Notes: generated by a model not told the origin, from the sequence alone. A stretch of 64,000 nucleotides of DNA from CAWGYT01 sp963826795 (GCA_963826795.1 CAWGYT010000007.1:62001-126000); one strand, 5' to 3'. Positions 35,513-44,573 are shown, counted from the stretch's first letter. Translations and numbers: made by a program.

Positions 35513-36021
35513 GGCCTGGTCTCTTTCATTCAATGGGCGAGGGTTGCCATCGTGCCGCCGATGATCGTTCTTGGTGCGGCCCGACACAAGTGGGCTCGGC
35601 CTGCCAGCGGTTGAGGTGGAGCGGGACGCAGTGTATGATCGATTCCGCTGAAAACGTGCTTTCGCATGCCGCCTTTCTGCGCATGTTCGCGGTTTCTGCC
35701 GCCGGCGAGGCGCCTGGGTTTCATGAGCGATGTCGATCGGAGCGAACGGTCGCCGCCCTTGACTTGATGGACGTGGAGTGATCCAGCCATCAGGCATCCC
35801 AACGGAATTTCAACAGCCCGCAGGAATTCCCACAGCCGCAAGGGGTTCCTACGGCCGCGATGACGTTCAACGGGACGAATCCCAGCACCCGATCCTCGGC
35901 CGAGTACCGCAGTGCCCAACCCCCGCTGACTCATCCGGATCGGCTGGAAACGGACCGCCGCAGGCTCCGCATCCCGTCCGCTGGAGAGCTGGCATTTCGA
36001 TCGCCATGACGCGAGGTTTTC
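35513..36021. other. Divergent manA/tatC spacer with promoter, no clear gene
   Basis: 509 bp. Plus-strand promoter at 35611-35639. Before tatC there is an open frame of 49 codons (ATG 35860, stop 36007-36009), Pro/Arg-rich and without a good ribosome site; I do not call it a gene. The segment 35790-35860 has degenerate CAGCCCGCAGGAATTCC-like repeats. Confidence 0.45.
35611..35639 (+). promoter_or_regulatory. Sigma-70-type promoter upstream of tatC
   Basis: TTGAGG, a 17-base spacer and TATGAT (35634-35639). The spacing is ideal and each box matches four or five of six consensus bases. tatC begins about 375 bases downstream, giving a long leader. Confidence 0.5.
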
Positions 36022-37059
36022 ATGTCGCACGTGCACAATGAGGATTTGTTCGAACCGACCAAGATGACTTTCGGAGAGCACCTGGAGGAGCTCCGCACGT
36101 GTCTTGTCCGAGCCCTGCTCGGGCTGGCCATCGGCTTCCTCGTGGGTCTCACCTTTGCCGGAAGTGTTGTTCGACAAATCGAGGAACCGTTGAAACGGGC
36201 CCTGGAGAAATTTCACCTCGAAAAAACCAAAGGCCAACTGGAAGCTCAGTACGGCAGCATTCCCAGCGAGCTGCAAGACTTCATGCGTGATCGCGGCTTT
36301 ATCTACCAGGACATGTACTGGGAAGTCAGCGAATTCCAACGCCTCCTGGCCCAAGTCACGGCGCGCGGCGGCGCGGGCGCGGAGTCCGTGCCGGCGCTGG
36401 ACGACGCGTCCAACGAGCCGGGAAAGCCGACGGCCGCGATGATCAAGACTCGCTTCTGGCGGCCTCTGGATAAGGGCGTGACGTCGTTGAGCGCCCATGA
36501 GCCGTTCATGATCTGGGTCAAGGCCGCGGTGATTTCCGGGGCGATCCTCGCCAGCCCCTGGATCTTCTTCCAAATTTGGACCTTCGTCGCCGCCGGACTT
36601 TACCCGCACGAGAAGAACTATGTCTACTTTTTCCTGCCGTTCTCGCTGGGACTGTTCTTCGCCGGTGCGGCACTGGCGTTCTTCTTTGTGTTCGATCCCG
36701 TCCTGGACTTCCTCTTTGAATTCAACAAGCTGATGAACATCGATCCCGATCCGCGGATCAGCGAATGGATGAGCTTTGTGCTGTTCCTGCCCCTGGGTTT
36801 CGGAATCAGCTTTCAGCTTCCGCTGGTCATGCTGATCCTGGAACGCATCGGCATCGTGACGCTGGGCTCGTATCTGGACAAGTGGCGAATCGCCGTGCTC
36901 GGGATCTTCGTCATGAGCATGCTGTTGACGCCAGCGGACCCGATCAGCATGTTGCTGATGGCCATCCCTCTGACGTTGCTCTATTTCGGCGGTATCCTGC
37001 TCTGCAAATTCCTACCCCAGCGCACCAGCCCCTACGGAGTCGGCTACGATCCGCAGTAG
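36022..37059 (+). CDS. tatC: Twin-arginine translocase subunit TatC with large periplasmic insert
   Basis: A 345-residue polytopic inner-membrane protein, the receptor for Tat signal peptides. The FGEHLEELRTCLVRA motif (17-31) precedes TM1 (about 28-50). The conserved EPFMIWVKAAVISG lies at 160-173 before TM2, whereas in ordinary TatC it follows TM1 closely; residues ~65-155 are therefore an insertion, helical and charged at first, then Ala/Gly-rich. The remaining helices are normal. GAGG precedes the ATG. The stop codon lies in an 18-bp tandem repeat. No tatA/B is adjacent. Confidence 0.93.
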   Translation: MSHVHNEDLFEPTKMTFGEHLEELRTCLVRALLGLAIGFLVGLTFAGSVVRQIEEPLKRALEKFHLEKTKGQLEAQYGSIPSELQDFMRDRGFIYQDMYWEVSEFQRLLAQVTARGGAGAESVPALDDASNEPGKPTAAMIKTRFWRPLDKGVTSLSAHEPFMIWVKAAVISGAILASPWIFFQIWTFVAAGLYPHEKNYVYFFLPFSLGLFFAGAALAFFFVFDPVLDFLFEFNKLMNIDPDPRISEWMSFVLFLPLGFGISFQLPLVMLILERIGIVTLGSYLDKWRIAVLGIFVMSMLLTPADPISMLLMAIPLTLLYFGGILLCKFLPQRTSPYGVGYDPQ

Positions 37060-37101
37060 CGACCGGATCCTCAGTAGCGACCGGATCCTCAGTAGCGACC
37101 G
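37054..37101 (+). repeat. 18-bp tandem array across the tatC stop codon
   Basis: 2.7 copies of CAGTAGCGACCGGATCCT at 37054, 37072 and 37090. The TAG in the first copy is the tatC stop; the array ends next to the stop of the convergent PII gene at 37103. Confidence 0.97.
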
Positions 37102-37102
37102 C

Positions 37103-37450
37103 TCAGATCGCCTCCGAACCGCGCTCGCCGGTTCGGATTCGAATGCAATCCTCCAGCGGCAGAATAAAGACCTTGCCATCCCCAATTTCGCCCCGCTCGC
37201 CGCTGCGGGCACCCTTGATGATCGCATCGATTGTGGGCTCGACGAATTCCTCGTTGACGGCGATTTGCAACTGCACCTTGCGGACCAGGTTGACGGAAAA
37301 CTCGTGTCCACGGTAGACCTCAACGTGACCCTTTTGACGGCCGAAGCCTTGACAGTCCATCACGGTCAGTCGAAAGACCTCCACATCCGTCAACGCCGCC
37401 TTGACCGCCTCCAGGCGATGGGGCTGAATAATGGCAATGATTAATTTCAT
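37103..37450 (-). CDS. glnK: PII-like signal protein lacking the uridylylation tyrosine
   Basis: A 115-residue PII homologue. GFGRQKGHVEVYRGHEF matches the T-loop, GEIGDGKVFILPLEDCIRIRTGE the PII C-terminal signature, so nucleotide and 2-oxoglutarate binding residues seem kept. Position 51, Tyr in the other PII of this window, is Phe here, and the DFVPKVK segment is NLVRKVQ. It should escape GlnD modification at that site. The ATG at 37450 gives the correct register. Target unknown: the channel at 49 kb is an unlinked candidate. The symbol is by homology only. Confidence 0.9.
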   Translation of the reverse strand: MKLIIAIIQPHRLEAVKAALTDVEVFRLTVMDCQGFGRQKGHVEVYRGHEFSVNLVRKVQLQIAVNEEFVEPTIDAIIKGARSGERGEIGDGKVFILPLEDCIRIRTGERGSEAI

Positions 37451-37626
37451 ACTCCCGAGGCTCCGTGAAGCGTTTGGCACCGGTCAACGCAGGAACGGCT
37501 TGGATTGTATCAGATCGCGAGCAACTACTCGCTGAGGGTATCCGACCTCGGCGATCCGGACAACCGCTTGTCCGGCCGGCGCGGCCGGACACGGCGCGGC
37601 ATCCCCTGGAATGCAAAGGACCTCCT

Positions 37627-38948
37627 ATGTCGGAACACGTCATCTTGCTATCGGTCCCCGGTCTTCGTTCGCAGGACCTGCGACACATGCCGCATCTTCG
37701 GGGCCTGGTCCGCCAGGGGGACGAAGCGCCGCTGGCGCCGAGTTTCCCAGCCGTTACCTGGCCGGTTCAGGCCAACATGTTGACCGGAGTCTTGCCAAAC
37801 GAGCATGGCGTGCTGTCCAACGGGTTTTACTGGCGCGATGAGCGGCGGGTCGAGATGTGGACGGCAACGAATGACAAGATCCAGGCACCCCAAATCTGGG
37901 ACGTGTTGCATCGGCATGACCCGCAGCTGACCAGCGCCGTCTGGTTTCCGATGCTGAGCAAGGAATGCGGTGCCGATGTGATCTGCATGCCCGCTCCGAT
38001 CCACAACCCCGACGGAACGGAATCGCTGTGGTGTTACACCCGTCCGCGCGAGCTGTACGGGCCGCTGCGCGACGAGTTCGGTCATTTTCCCCTGCAGCAT
38101 TTCTGGGGCCCGCTGGCCAACATCCAGTCCACCGCCTGGATCGTCGACTCGGCCAGCTACGCCGCGCGCCAATTCCGACCTCGTTTCTTCTTTCTCTATC
38201 TGCCTCATCTCGACTACGCGGCCCAAAAATACGGCCCGGACAGCGGACAGGCCATCCATGCCTGCGGCGAGTTGGACCAGGTGCTGGGACGCCTCGCGCA
38301 CCAGATGCCGCTCGCCTTTGGCAACGCACCGATTCTCTGGCTCGTCGCCAGCGAATACACGATTGTCCCGGTCAACCACGTTCTGTTTCCCAATCGTATC
38401 CTGCGCCATGCCGGTCTCTTGGCGGTACGGGAAGGCGAGGACGGAACTGAGCAGCTTGATTTGCAGCAGAGTCGAGCCTGGGCGCTGGTGGATCACCAGT
38501 TTTCGCAGATCTACGTCGACGCCCCCGAAGACGTGGGTCGTGTCGTTGATCTCTTCCGAACGCAGGCAGGCGTCGCGGAAGTGCTCGCGGGAGAGCAACT
38601 CGGACGCTACCACTTGCAACACGAACGGGCAGGCGAAGTGGTCGTGATTTCTGAGCCAACCAGCTGGCAGGCGTACTACTGGTGGCTGGACGATCAGCGA
38701 GCCCCCGGTTTTGCGCGCACCGTCGACATCCATCGCAAACCCGGATACGACCCCGTCGAGTTACACTGGGACGCGACTCAGCGTTGCATCCCGCTGGACG
38801 CAAACCTGGTCCGCGGCTCGCACGGGCGCCGGCGCGCGAAGGATTTCAGCGCGGCGTCCTGCTGTCGTCGCAAAAAGGTGTCTTCGTGGAATCGGCCGCC
38901 GCCGATACCGACGTCTTCGAGATCCTCTTGCGACAGTTCGGGATCTGA
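37627..38948 (+). pseudogene. Phosphodiesterase/nucleotide pyrophosphatase family protein, frameshifted
   Basis: Alkaline-phosphatase superfamily protein, like the type I phosphodiesterases (EboF-like). ILLSVPGLRSQDL and FPAVTWPVQANMLTGVLPNEHG (metal site and nucleophile Thr) open the enzyme; YLPHLDYAAQKYGPDSG is the second metal region. The frame is right to VRGSHG, then shifts; the proper end (GFQRGVLLSSQKGVFVE...EILLRQFGI) is in another frame, stop 38948. One missing G in the GGG run near 38824-38826 explains it; restored length 440. AAAGGACC precedes the ATG. Convergent with a TatD-like hydrolase gene, its usual partner in ebo clusters. Confidence 0.85.
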
Positions 38949-38999
38949 GCCAAAGCCGAGCGTTCCCAAGAGACCCATCCGTTTTCTCATTCCTCAACC

Positions 39000-39827
39000 C
39001 TAAACCGTCTGAGGCAACTCGGGCGGGACGAAGTCGAAGCCATCACTTTGGCTGAAGAACTCCAGCGGGTTCTCGTACACCACCTTTCGAATCAGGCTTT
39101 CGGCATGACCGCGGCGGCGCATTTCGAGGATGAAATCCGGGACGGCGGTCGGTTTGGAGGGCCCCCAGTCGCCGGCCGAATTGACCAGCAATCGCTCCGG
39201 ACCATACATCTCGACCATATCGGCAGCTCGCGCCGGCGTGCACTTGCTGACCGGGTAAAGCGTCATGCCGGCCCAAAACCCTGCCTCGAGTACCGGCCGT
39301 ACCGTGTGCTCTTCGACGTGATCGACCAGGATCGCGTCGCGCCGTAGACGAGCGTCATCGGTGAGCATATCCAGGATCATCCGGGTTCCCTGGTACTTGT
39401 CCTCCAGGTGGGGCGTATGGATCAGGATCAGCTGTTCGAACTTAACCGCCAAATCCACGTGCTCCAAGAAAATCGTCGCCTCGTTGCGCGTATTCTTATT
39501 GAGGCCGATCTCGCCGATCCCCAGGACTCCCGGCTGATGAAGGAACTCCGGGATCATCGCGATCACTTCGCGCGAGAGGGCCACGTTCTCTGCTTCCTTG
39601 GCATTGATGCAAAGCCAAGTGTAGTGCTGGACGCAGTATTGCGCCGCTCGACGCCGCTCAAAATCCGTCAGCTGCCGGAAGTAGTCGCGAAAGCTTTCGA
39701 CACTGCCTCGGTCGAAGCCGGCCCAGAACGCCGGCTCGCTCATGCCGACACAACCCATCTTGGCCAACGCCTCGTAGTCGTCGGTCGTGCGTGACACCAT
39801 ATGAATGTGGGGATCAAAGTAATACAT
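39000..39827 (-). CDS. TatD-like metal-dependent hydrolase (EboB-like)
   Basis: A 275-residue amidohydrolase-fold protein. The N-terminal FDPHIHM gives the HxH metal site; GIGEIGL, HTPHLEDKYQGT, LVDHVEE and NSAGDWGPS supply further ligands. AFWAGFDRGSVESFRDYF and FWAGMTLYPVSKCTPARAADM are the distinguishing segments of the TatD-like group found in ebo clusters, rather than of the DNase TatD itself. Substrate unknown. AGAGGATC precedes the ATG. A 91-residue gene lies 69 bp upstream on the same strand. Confidence 0.88.
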   Translation of the reverse strand: MYYFDPHIHMVSRTTDDYEALAKMGCVGMSEPAFWAGFDRGSVESFRDYFRQLTDFERRRAAQYCVQHYTWLCINAKEAENVALSREVIAMIPEFLHQPGVLGIGEIGLNKNTRNEATIFLEHVDLAVKFEQLILIHTPHLEDKYQGTRMILDMLTDDARLRRDAILVDHVEEHTVRPVLEAGFWAGMTLYPVSKCTPARAADMVEMYGPERLLVNSAGDWGPSKPTAVPDFILEMRRRGHAESLIRKVVYENPLEFFSQSDGFDFVPPELPQTV

Positions 39828-39896
39828 GGCCTAGATCCTCTCATCAGCGAACGGCGACCGGTGGCAGGTCGAGTGAACCGCGTCCCCTGGGAGGCA

Positions 39897-40172
39897 TTAG
39901 CGGGGCGGCAACTGGAAGGTGTCTCGCCACTGCGAGTCGTACGAGCGGGAAAAAACTTGCTGGACCTGCTCGGCGCGGTCCGGGGACGGGTCCAGCAACT
40001 TCTGAAGACCGGCCTGCAATCGCTCCGTCCGCGGGTCTGCTGCAACATCTCCCTCGGCGCGATCCAGGCGATCCAGGGACGCGGCGATTTCGAGGATCTT
40101 CGCGCGGATCTCGAGAAACTCGCGATCCAGGACCTGCTCGGCCGACATTGCTAAATGAAGTTTCGATTCCAT
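39897..40172 (-). CDS. Small hypothetical protein, helical
   Basis: A 91-residue soluble protein, helical and charged (EQVLDREFLEIRAKILEIAASLDRLDRAEG), with a C-terminal DTFQLPPR. It lies between the anchored coiled-coil gene (18 bp upstream) and the TatD-like hydrolase gene, on the same strand, so it is probably co-transcribed. The ribosome site is weak. No family recognised; it is too short for EboA. Confidence 0.65.
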   Translation of the reverse strand: MESKLHLAMSAEQVLDREFLEIRAKILEIAASLDRLDRAEGDVAADPRTERLQAGLQKLLDPSPDRAEQVQQVFSRSYDSQWRDTFQLPPR

Positions 40173-40190
40173 ATCGTTTTGCGTCAGAAT

Positions 40191-41600
40191 TCAATAGCCC
40201 CCGGTGCGTGGACGCGGCTCGCGATCACGAAAGACGCTCCCCTGCCCCCGTTCGGCACCGGGACCCGGCGCGAAATCTTCGGCGCGCGCCGCGCTGCCCA
40301 AGGGTATCGTCCGCTTTTCGCCGTCGTAGCCCACAAAATCAAGCAGCTTTTCCACACTCATCTTTTCGACACCCAACTCGTCGGCCTGCCCCAAAATGCG
40401 CGACCACGCATTCTGGCGAGCCGTCGCGTCCACGTCCCCCGACTCGCCAATCGTGGGTTGGTCGCCAAGGATTAGGTAGCGGGTGTGACGCGTCATCTTG
40501 CCCTCCACCTCGGTGCCCTTGTCTTCGGCATCAATCGTGCCGCTATTGATTCGAATCAGCTGCTTGACGATTTCCCGATCGTCCCGGCCATCGCCATCAA
40601 TATCAATCTTTCCCGCGAGGGCGAACCGCAGGGCGGAATTGGCGTTCCAGAGCGGCGTGTAGATGACGTCGCTGGGTAGGATCGGGTCGCCAATCTTGTC
40701 TTCCGTAATTCGGCCTTCCGCCATGTGATCATTAACGATCCGAGTGATCTCGATGCTTCCCTTTCGATCGCCCCGAGACAGATTGTTGACGTCGGTTCCG
40801 TAGACACTGAAGGTCACTTGCCGGCGGAGACCGTCGGCGGAGCCCAAGTTCACGTAAACGATGCCCGTTCGCGCGTTAACCCACAGCACCTTGCCGTCCG
40901 GGACATCGAACGATTCCGTCGTCAATTCCTCCAATTGGCCATCGCGCTGACTGATGATCAGCTCCTGGTTCTTGACTTCGCGCTGGAGCTCTTGGATCTG
41001 CTGATCGCTCTTGCCCTGCAACTCGTCCAAGGCCGCCCGCGACTTCTGAACCACGGAGGCCAGCTGGTCCTTTTCCGCGTTCAACTGATCGCGAAATGTG
41101 GCGAACTCATCCCGCGTCCGCCTCAGCTCCGCCTCGGTTTCCGCCTGGATCCGCTTCGCGTCGTCCAGCGCCGTCTGCAACTGCTGCCGACTCTGTTCGA
41201 ACTCCGCCTGGGCCTGCTTTAGCTGGTCCCGCAGGTCCGAAACCTGCTTGTTGCGCTGCTGAAGCGCTGTGAACAGCACCGAGGGAAGGTCTTTGTAGGT
41301 CCTCTGCACTTCCGGCGCCGAACGAGCGTACGTGTTCATATCGCGGTCATACTGCGACTGGATCTCCTCGATCGCCGTGTCCGCCGTGAAGCCGATCCAC
41401 TGCTTCATCCGCGTCGATTGATCCAGGGCCGTGTCAGCCGCGGTTTGTAGCTCACCGTTGTTCGTCCGTAACGAGTTGTTCTGCTCGGTTAGCCCTTTCG
41501 ATCGGTTCCAAAACGCGATGGTGGTCACCGCAAGGATGATCGTCAACATGACGAAAACGATCAGTGTGATTTGGAGGCCTTGACTTTCGCGTCTTGCCAT
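40191..41600 (-). CDS. Membrane-anchored coiled-coil protein
   Basis: A 469-residue protein. One N-terminal transmembrane helix (ITLIVFVMLTIILAVTTIAF, about 10-29) is followed by a long coiled coil rich in Gln, Glu and Lys (to about residue 220) and a C-terminal globular part with KVLWVNARTGIVYVNLGSADGLRR. That segment suggests a small beta-barrel as in FlgT- or MreC-like proteins, a guess only. A low-complexity tail ends the protein. AGAGGACTC precedes the ATG at 41600. Probably first gene of a three-gene unit with the 91-residue protein and the TatD-like hydrolase. Confidence 0.78.
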   Translation of the reverse strand: MARRESQGLQITLIVFVMLTIILAVTTIAFWNRSKGLTEQNNSLRTNNGELQTAADTALDQSTRMKQWIGFTADTAIEEIQSQYDRDMNTYARSAPEVQRTYKDLPSVLFTALQQRNKQVSDLRDQLKQAQAEFEQSRQQLQTALDDAKRIQAETEAELRRTRDEFATFRDQLNAEKDQLASVVQKSRAALDELQGKSDQQIQELQREVKNQELIISQRDGQLEELTTESFDVPDGKVLWVNARTGIVYVNLGSADGLRRQVTFSVYGTDVNNLSRGDRKGSIEITRIVNDHMAEGRITEDKIGDPILPSDVIYTPLWNANSALRFALAGKIDIDGDGRDDREIVKQLIRINSGTIDAEDKGTEVEGKMTRHTRYLILGDQPTIGESGDVDATARQNAWSRILGQADELGVEKMSVEKLLDFVGYDGEKRTIPLGSAARAEDFAPGPGAERGQGSVFRDREPRPRTGGY

Positions 41601-42142
41601 GAGTCCTCTTCTCTCCCGGTCCCGATCCACACGCCGTATGGAAGTTGGATTCTGAGTAACGAGTGGGTCCTACGGTGCCGATGCCCCGGATCTCGGGACA
41701 AGCCCCCCGCAATCCGCTCCCCTGGCAGCGACCGAAACACAGATTAGCGAAGACCGCGAAGGGAGACAACTAAGCGAGACCTGGCAACCTCACGCCGCCC
41801 ACCCCGGCTGAACCGGCGTCCCCCGCAGCCGACCTGATCCGAACGGCTCCCCCACACCGAGCGATTCCGGAAAAGGCTATTTCTCGAGTCTACTTACGTG
41901 GAATTCAAGTGTCAACGAAACGCTTCACAACCGAAACGTGCCGGGCCCGGCCGGACCGCCGTGAGGCGACCTTGGGGTCGCTCGGGCGTCCGGAATCGCC
42001 TGGTCGCGCGCCGAAAAGTCGGGCTGGCCTACTTTGGGGAACACGGGTATTCTTGCCGAAAGGAGGGCTTGGCCCGCGGGTTGGGGCTCGCAAGCTTGCC
42101 GACGGCTCGAATTTCGCGTCGGAAAAGGACAGGTTAGCCGCG
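41601..42142. other. Divergent spacer, no gene seen
   Basis: 542 bp between the coiled-coil gene and coaE. It contains a hairpin GCGACC-TTGG-GGTCGC (41966-41981) and a palindrome GCAAGCTTGC near 42088. The coaE frame is open through half of it but without a ribosome site or conserved residues. Promoters for both flanks are expected here; none is a clear match. Confidence 0.4.
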
Positions 42143-42766
42143 ATGCATGTCATCGGATTACTGGGCGGGGTGGCGAGCGGTAAATCAAAGGTCGGCCAAT
42201 TATTTGAGTCGCTTGGGGCGATACGGATCGACGCGGACCGAATCGGGCACGAGGCCCTCCGGGACTCGGAAGTCCAGCGCCAATTAAAGCAGCGCTGGGG
42301 CGAATTACCCTGCGGCCCCTCCGGTGACTTGGACCGAGCCGAAATTGGGCGGCGAGTGTTTGGCGCGGGTCCCGCGGCGCGTGCGGAATTGAAATTTCTG
42401 GAGGGGATCACCCATCCCTGGATCGATCAGCGAATCGCCGAGTCGCTTGCGACGGCGGCGGCACAAGGGGTGGCCGTGGCTGTGGTAGACGCGGCGGTCA
42501 TGCTCAAAGCAGGCTGGGATCGGCACTGTGATTCGCTGGTTTTCGTTGACGCCCCGCGCGAAGTGCGGTTGGCTCGAGCTTTGCAGCGGGGGTGGACCGC
42601 CGATGCGTTCGCGGCGCGAGAGGCGAGCCAGCTGGCGCTGGAGATCAAACGCGATCGGGCCAGCATGTTTATTGACAACGCGGGCCGCCTGGAGGAAACT
42701 TTCGATCAGGTGAAAGCGGTCTGGCGGGCGATCACGGATTCCCCACTCGCACAAGAACCGAATTAA
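42143..42766 (+). CDS. coaE: Dephospho-CoA kinase
   Basis: A 207-residue P-loop kinase for the last step of CoA synthesis (3'-phosphorylation). Walker A is GLLGGVASGKS, followed by the substrate region ESLGAIRIDADRIGHEAL; THPWIDQRI is also a family mark. The LID arginines are in REVRLARALQRG. Length is normal. The ATG at 42143 is preferred: AGG lies upstream and Walker A starts the protein; the longer frame from 41909 has no conserved sequence. rho follows 147 bp downstream on the same strand. Confidence 0.93.
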   Translation: MHVIGLLGGVASGKSKVGQLFESLGAIRIDADRIGHEALRDSEVQRQLKQRWGELPCGPSGDLDRAEIGRRVFGAGPAARAELKFLEGITHPWIDQRIAESLATAAAQGVAVAVVDAAVMLKAGWDRHCDSLVFVDAPREVRLARALQRGWTADAFAAREASQLALEIKRDRASMFIDNAGRLEETFDQVKAVWRAITDSPLAQEPN

Positions 42767-42913
42767 GGGGGCCGTTCACGTGGCCTCGCGCCGAGCCCAC
42801 CACGACCGCTCCGATCCAATCAGCTCATCACAAATCACCTCGTCCCGATTTCCCTTCCGTCGACACCTTCCGTGTGTCGTCAAGAAAATCACCTCTTGCG
42901 GAGCGCAGGCTTC

Positions 42914-44461
42914 ATGTCGGACTCAAAAGGTAGTCGCGTCTCATCGAGCGCCTCGGATCCCCGTCGCCCACGTCGTCGAAACCCCGAGGGCTTTGGAAAA
43001 AACATCCTGCCCGAGTCCCCGCCCGGCGAAGCGCCGCAGCCGACCGAGCCGATCTCAGCGGGCTCAACCCCCGCCGACCCGGCCGAAGACGAATCGCTGG
43101 ACGACCGGGAGCCGCTCTCGCTGGCTGAGCAGCTGGTCGAAGAAGCGGAGCGTGGCCCAGGCGGTGCAGAAGCGCAATACGAGACGATCAAGAACGGCGA
43201 AATTCATATCGCCGAGCTCCAGAAAATGAGCATGGCTCAGCTGATCGACGAGGCCCGCAAGGAAAATGTCGCCGACGTCGCGGGAATGAAGAAGCAGGAT
43301 CTCATCTTTCGCATCCTCAAGGAACGCGTGAAGATGAACGGTCTGATGTATGGCGAAGGAACGCTCGAGATTCTCCCTGACGGATTTGGGTTCCTCCGCA
43401 GCCCAGATTACCATTACCTCTCTTGCCCAGACGACATTTATGTTTCCCCCAGCCAAATCCGGCGTTTTGGCCTGAAGACCGGCGTGACCGTTTCCGGCCA
43501 GATTCGGCCGCCCAAGGAAAACGAACGCTACTTCGCGCTCCTGCGCGTCGAGGCGATCAATTTCCATGATCCCAACCTGATGACCGAAAAGGTCTCGTTT
43601 GACGACCTGACGCCGTTGCATCCGGATCAGCGGATTTCGATGGAGACAACTTCCGAGGCGGTGGAAGGCCGAATCGTGGACATGATTGTTCCGATCGGCT
43701 TTGGGCAACGCGGGCTGATCGTGAGCCCGCCGCGGGCTGGGAAGACGATCCTGATGCAAAAGATGGCCAAGGCCGTCTTGGCCAATTTCCCCGAGGCGTA
43801 TGTCATCATGCTGTTGATTGACGAACGTCCGGAGGAGGTCACGGACATGGAGCGACAGGTGAAGGGCCCGAATTGCGAGGTGATCAGTTCGACGTTCGAC
43901 GAGCCGGCGTCGCGCCACGTCCAGGTATCCGAGATGGTTCTCGAAAAGGCGAAGCGGTTGGTCGAATATGGACACGACGTCGTCATCTTCCTGGACTCGA
44001 TCACGCGTTTGGCGCGGGCCTGGAATTCCGAATGTCCCCAGTCCGGCAAGATTCTCTCGGGCGGTTTGGACTCCAACGCGATGCAGCGCCCCAAACGGTT
44101 TTTCGGCTCGGCCCGGAAGGTCGAGGAAGGGGGTTCGCTCACGATCCTCGCCACGGCCTTGGTCGACACCGGTAGCAAAATGGACGAGGTGATCTTTGAG
44201 GAGTTCAAAGGCACCGGAAATCTTGAAATCGTGCTCGATCGACGCTTGGTCGATAAGCGGCTTTGGCCGGCCATCGATATCAACCGCAGCGGAACGCGTC
44301 GCGAAGAAATGCTGATGGACCCCGAGGAGTATCGACGGGTCGTGATCCTTCGCCGCGTGCTGCACGACATGAACCCTCCCGACGCGATGGAGCTGCTCGT
44401 GACGCGTCTGCAAAAAACCAAGACGAATGCCGAGTTCCTGATGAGCATGAATTTGCGCTAA
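42914..44461 (+). CDS. rho: Transcription termination factor Rho
   Basis: A 515-residue hexameric RNA helicase that ends transcription. After an ~80-residue Pro/Glu/Arg-rich extension come the N-terminal RNA-binding domain (ELQKMSMAQLIDEARKENV; GTLEILPDGFGFLRSPDYHY), Walker A in VSPPRAGKT, Walker B in VIFLDSITRLARAWN, the Q-loop (GSARKVEEGGS) and the R-loop ending DTGSKMDEVIFEEFKGTGN. The ATG at 42914 is chosen; 42872 is a non-conserved extension. Followed by ribH-nusB-ftsY. Confidence 0.95.
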   Translation: MSDSKGSRVSSSASDPRRPRRRNPEGFGKNILPESPPGEAPQPTEPISAGSTPADPAEDESLDDREPLSLAEQLVEEAERGPGGAEAQYETIKNGEIHIAELQKMSMAQLIDEARKENVADVAGMKKQDLIFRILKERVKMNGLMYGEGTLEILPDGFGFLRSPDYHYLSCPDDIYVSPSQIRRFGLKTGVTVSGQIRPPKENERYFALLRVEAINFHDPNLMTEKVSFDDLTPLHPDQRISMETTSEAVEGRIVDMIVPIGFGQRGLIVSPPRAGKTILMQKMAKAVLANFPEAYVIMLLIDERPEEVTDMERQVKGPNCEVISSTFDEPASRHVQVSEMVLEKAKRLVEYGHDVVIFLDSITRLARAWNSECPQSGKILSGGLDSNAMQRPKRFFGSARKVEEGGSLTILATALVDTGSKMDEVIFEEFKGTGNLEIVLDRRLVDKRLWPAIDINRSGTRREEMLMDPEEYRRVVILRRVLHDMNPPDAMELLVTRLQKTKTNAEFLMSMNLR

Positions 44462-44573
44462 GACTCAGTCCGCGCGGCGCTGGGCCCCGGATCGGGCGTC
44501 TGGCCCGCCTCACGTCCCCGGTGATCGCGTGCGTCGCGAAGCGCGCGCGGTCCCTGACCGAAGGAAGCCCAGC

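Noticed and set aside
35506..35781. 91-codon frame overlapping the start of manA on the other strand
   Set aside because: Begins within manA and its ATG near 35635 lies inside a promoter -10 box; composition not protein-like.
35782..36009. Open frame before tatC, 49 codons from ATG 35860
   Set aside because: Pro/Arg-rich, no ribosome site, no helix or domain signal; could be a degenerate-repeat by-product. Kept only as a note in the spacer.
37465..37490. Sigma-54 site upstream of the second PII gene
   Set aside because: TTTGGCACCGGTCAACGC near 37474 is on the wrong strand for the gene and its spacing is one base off.
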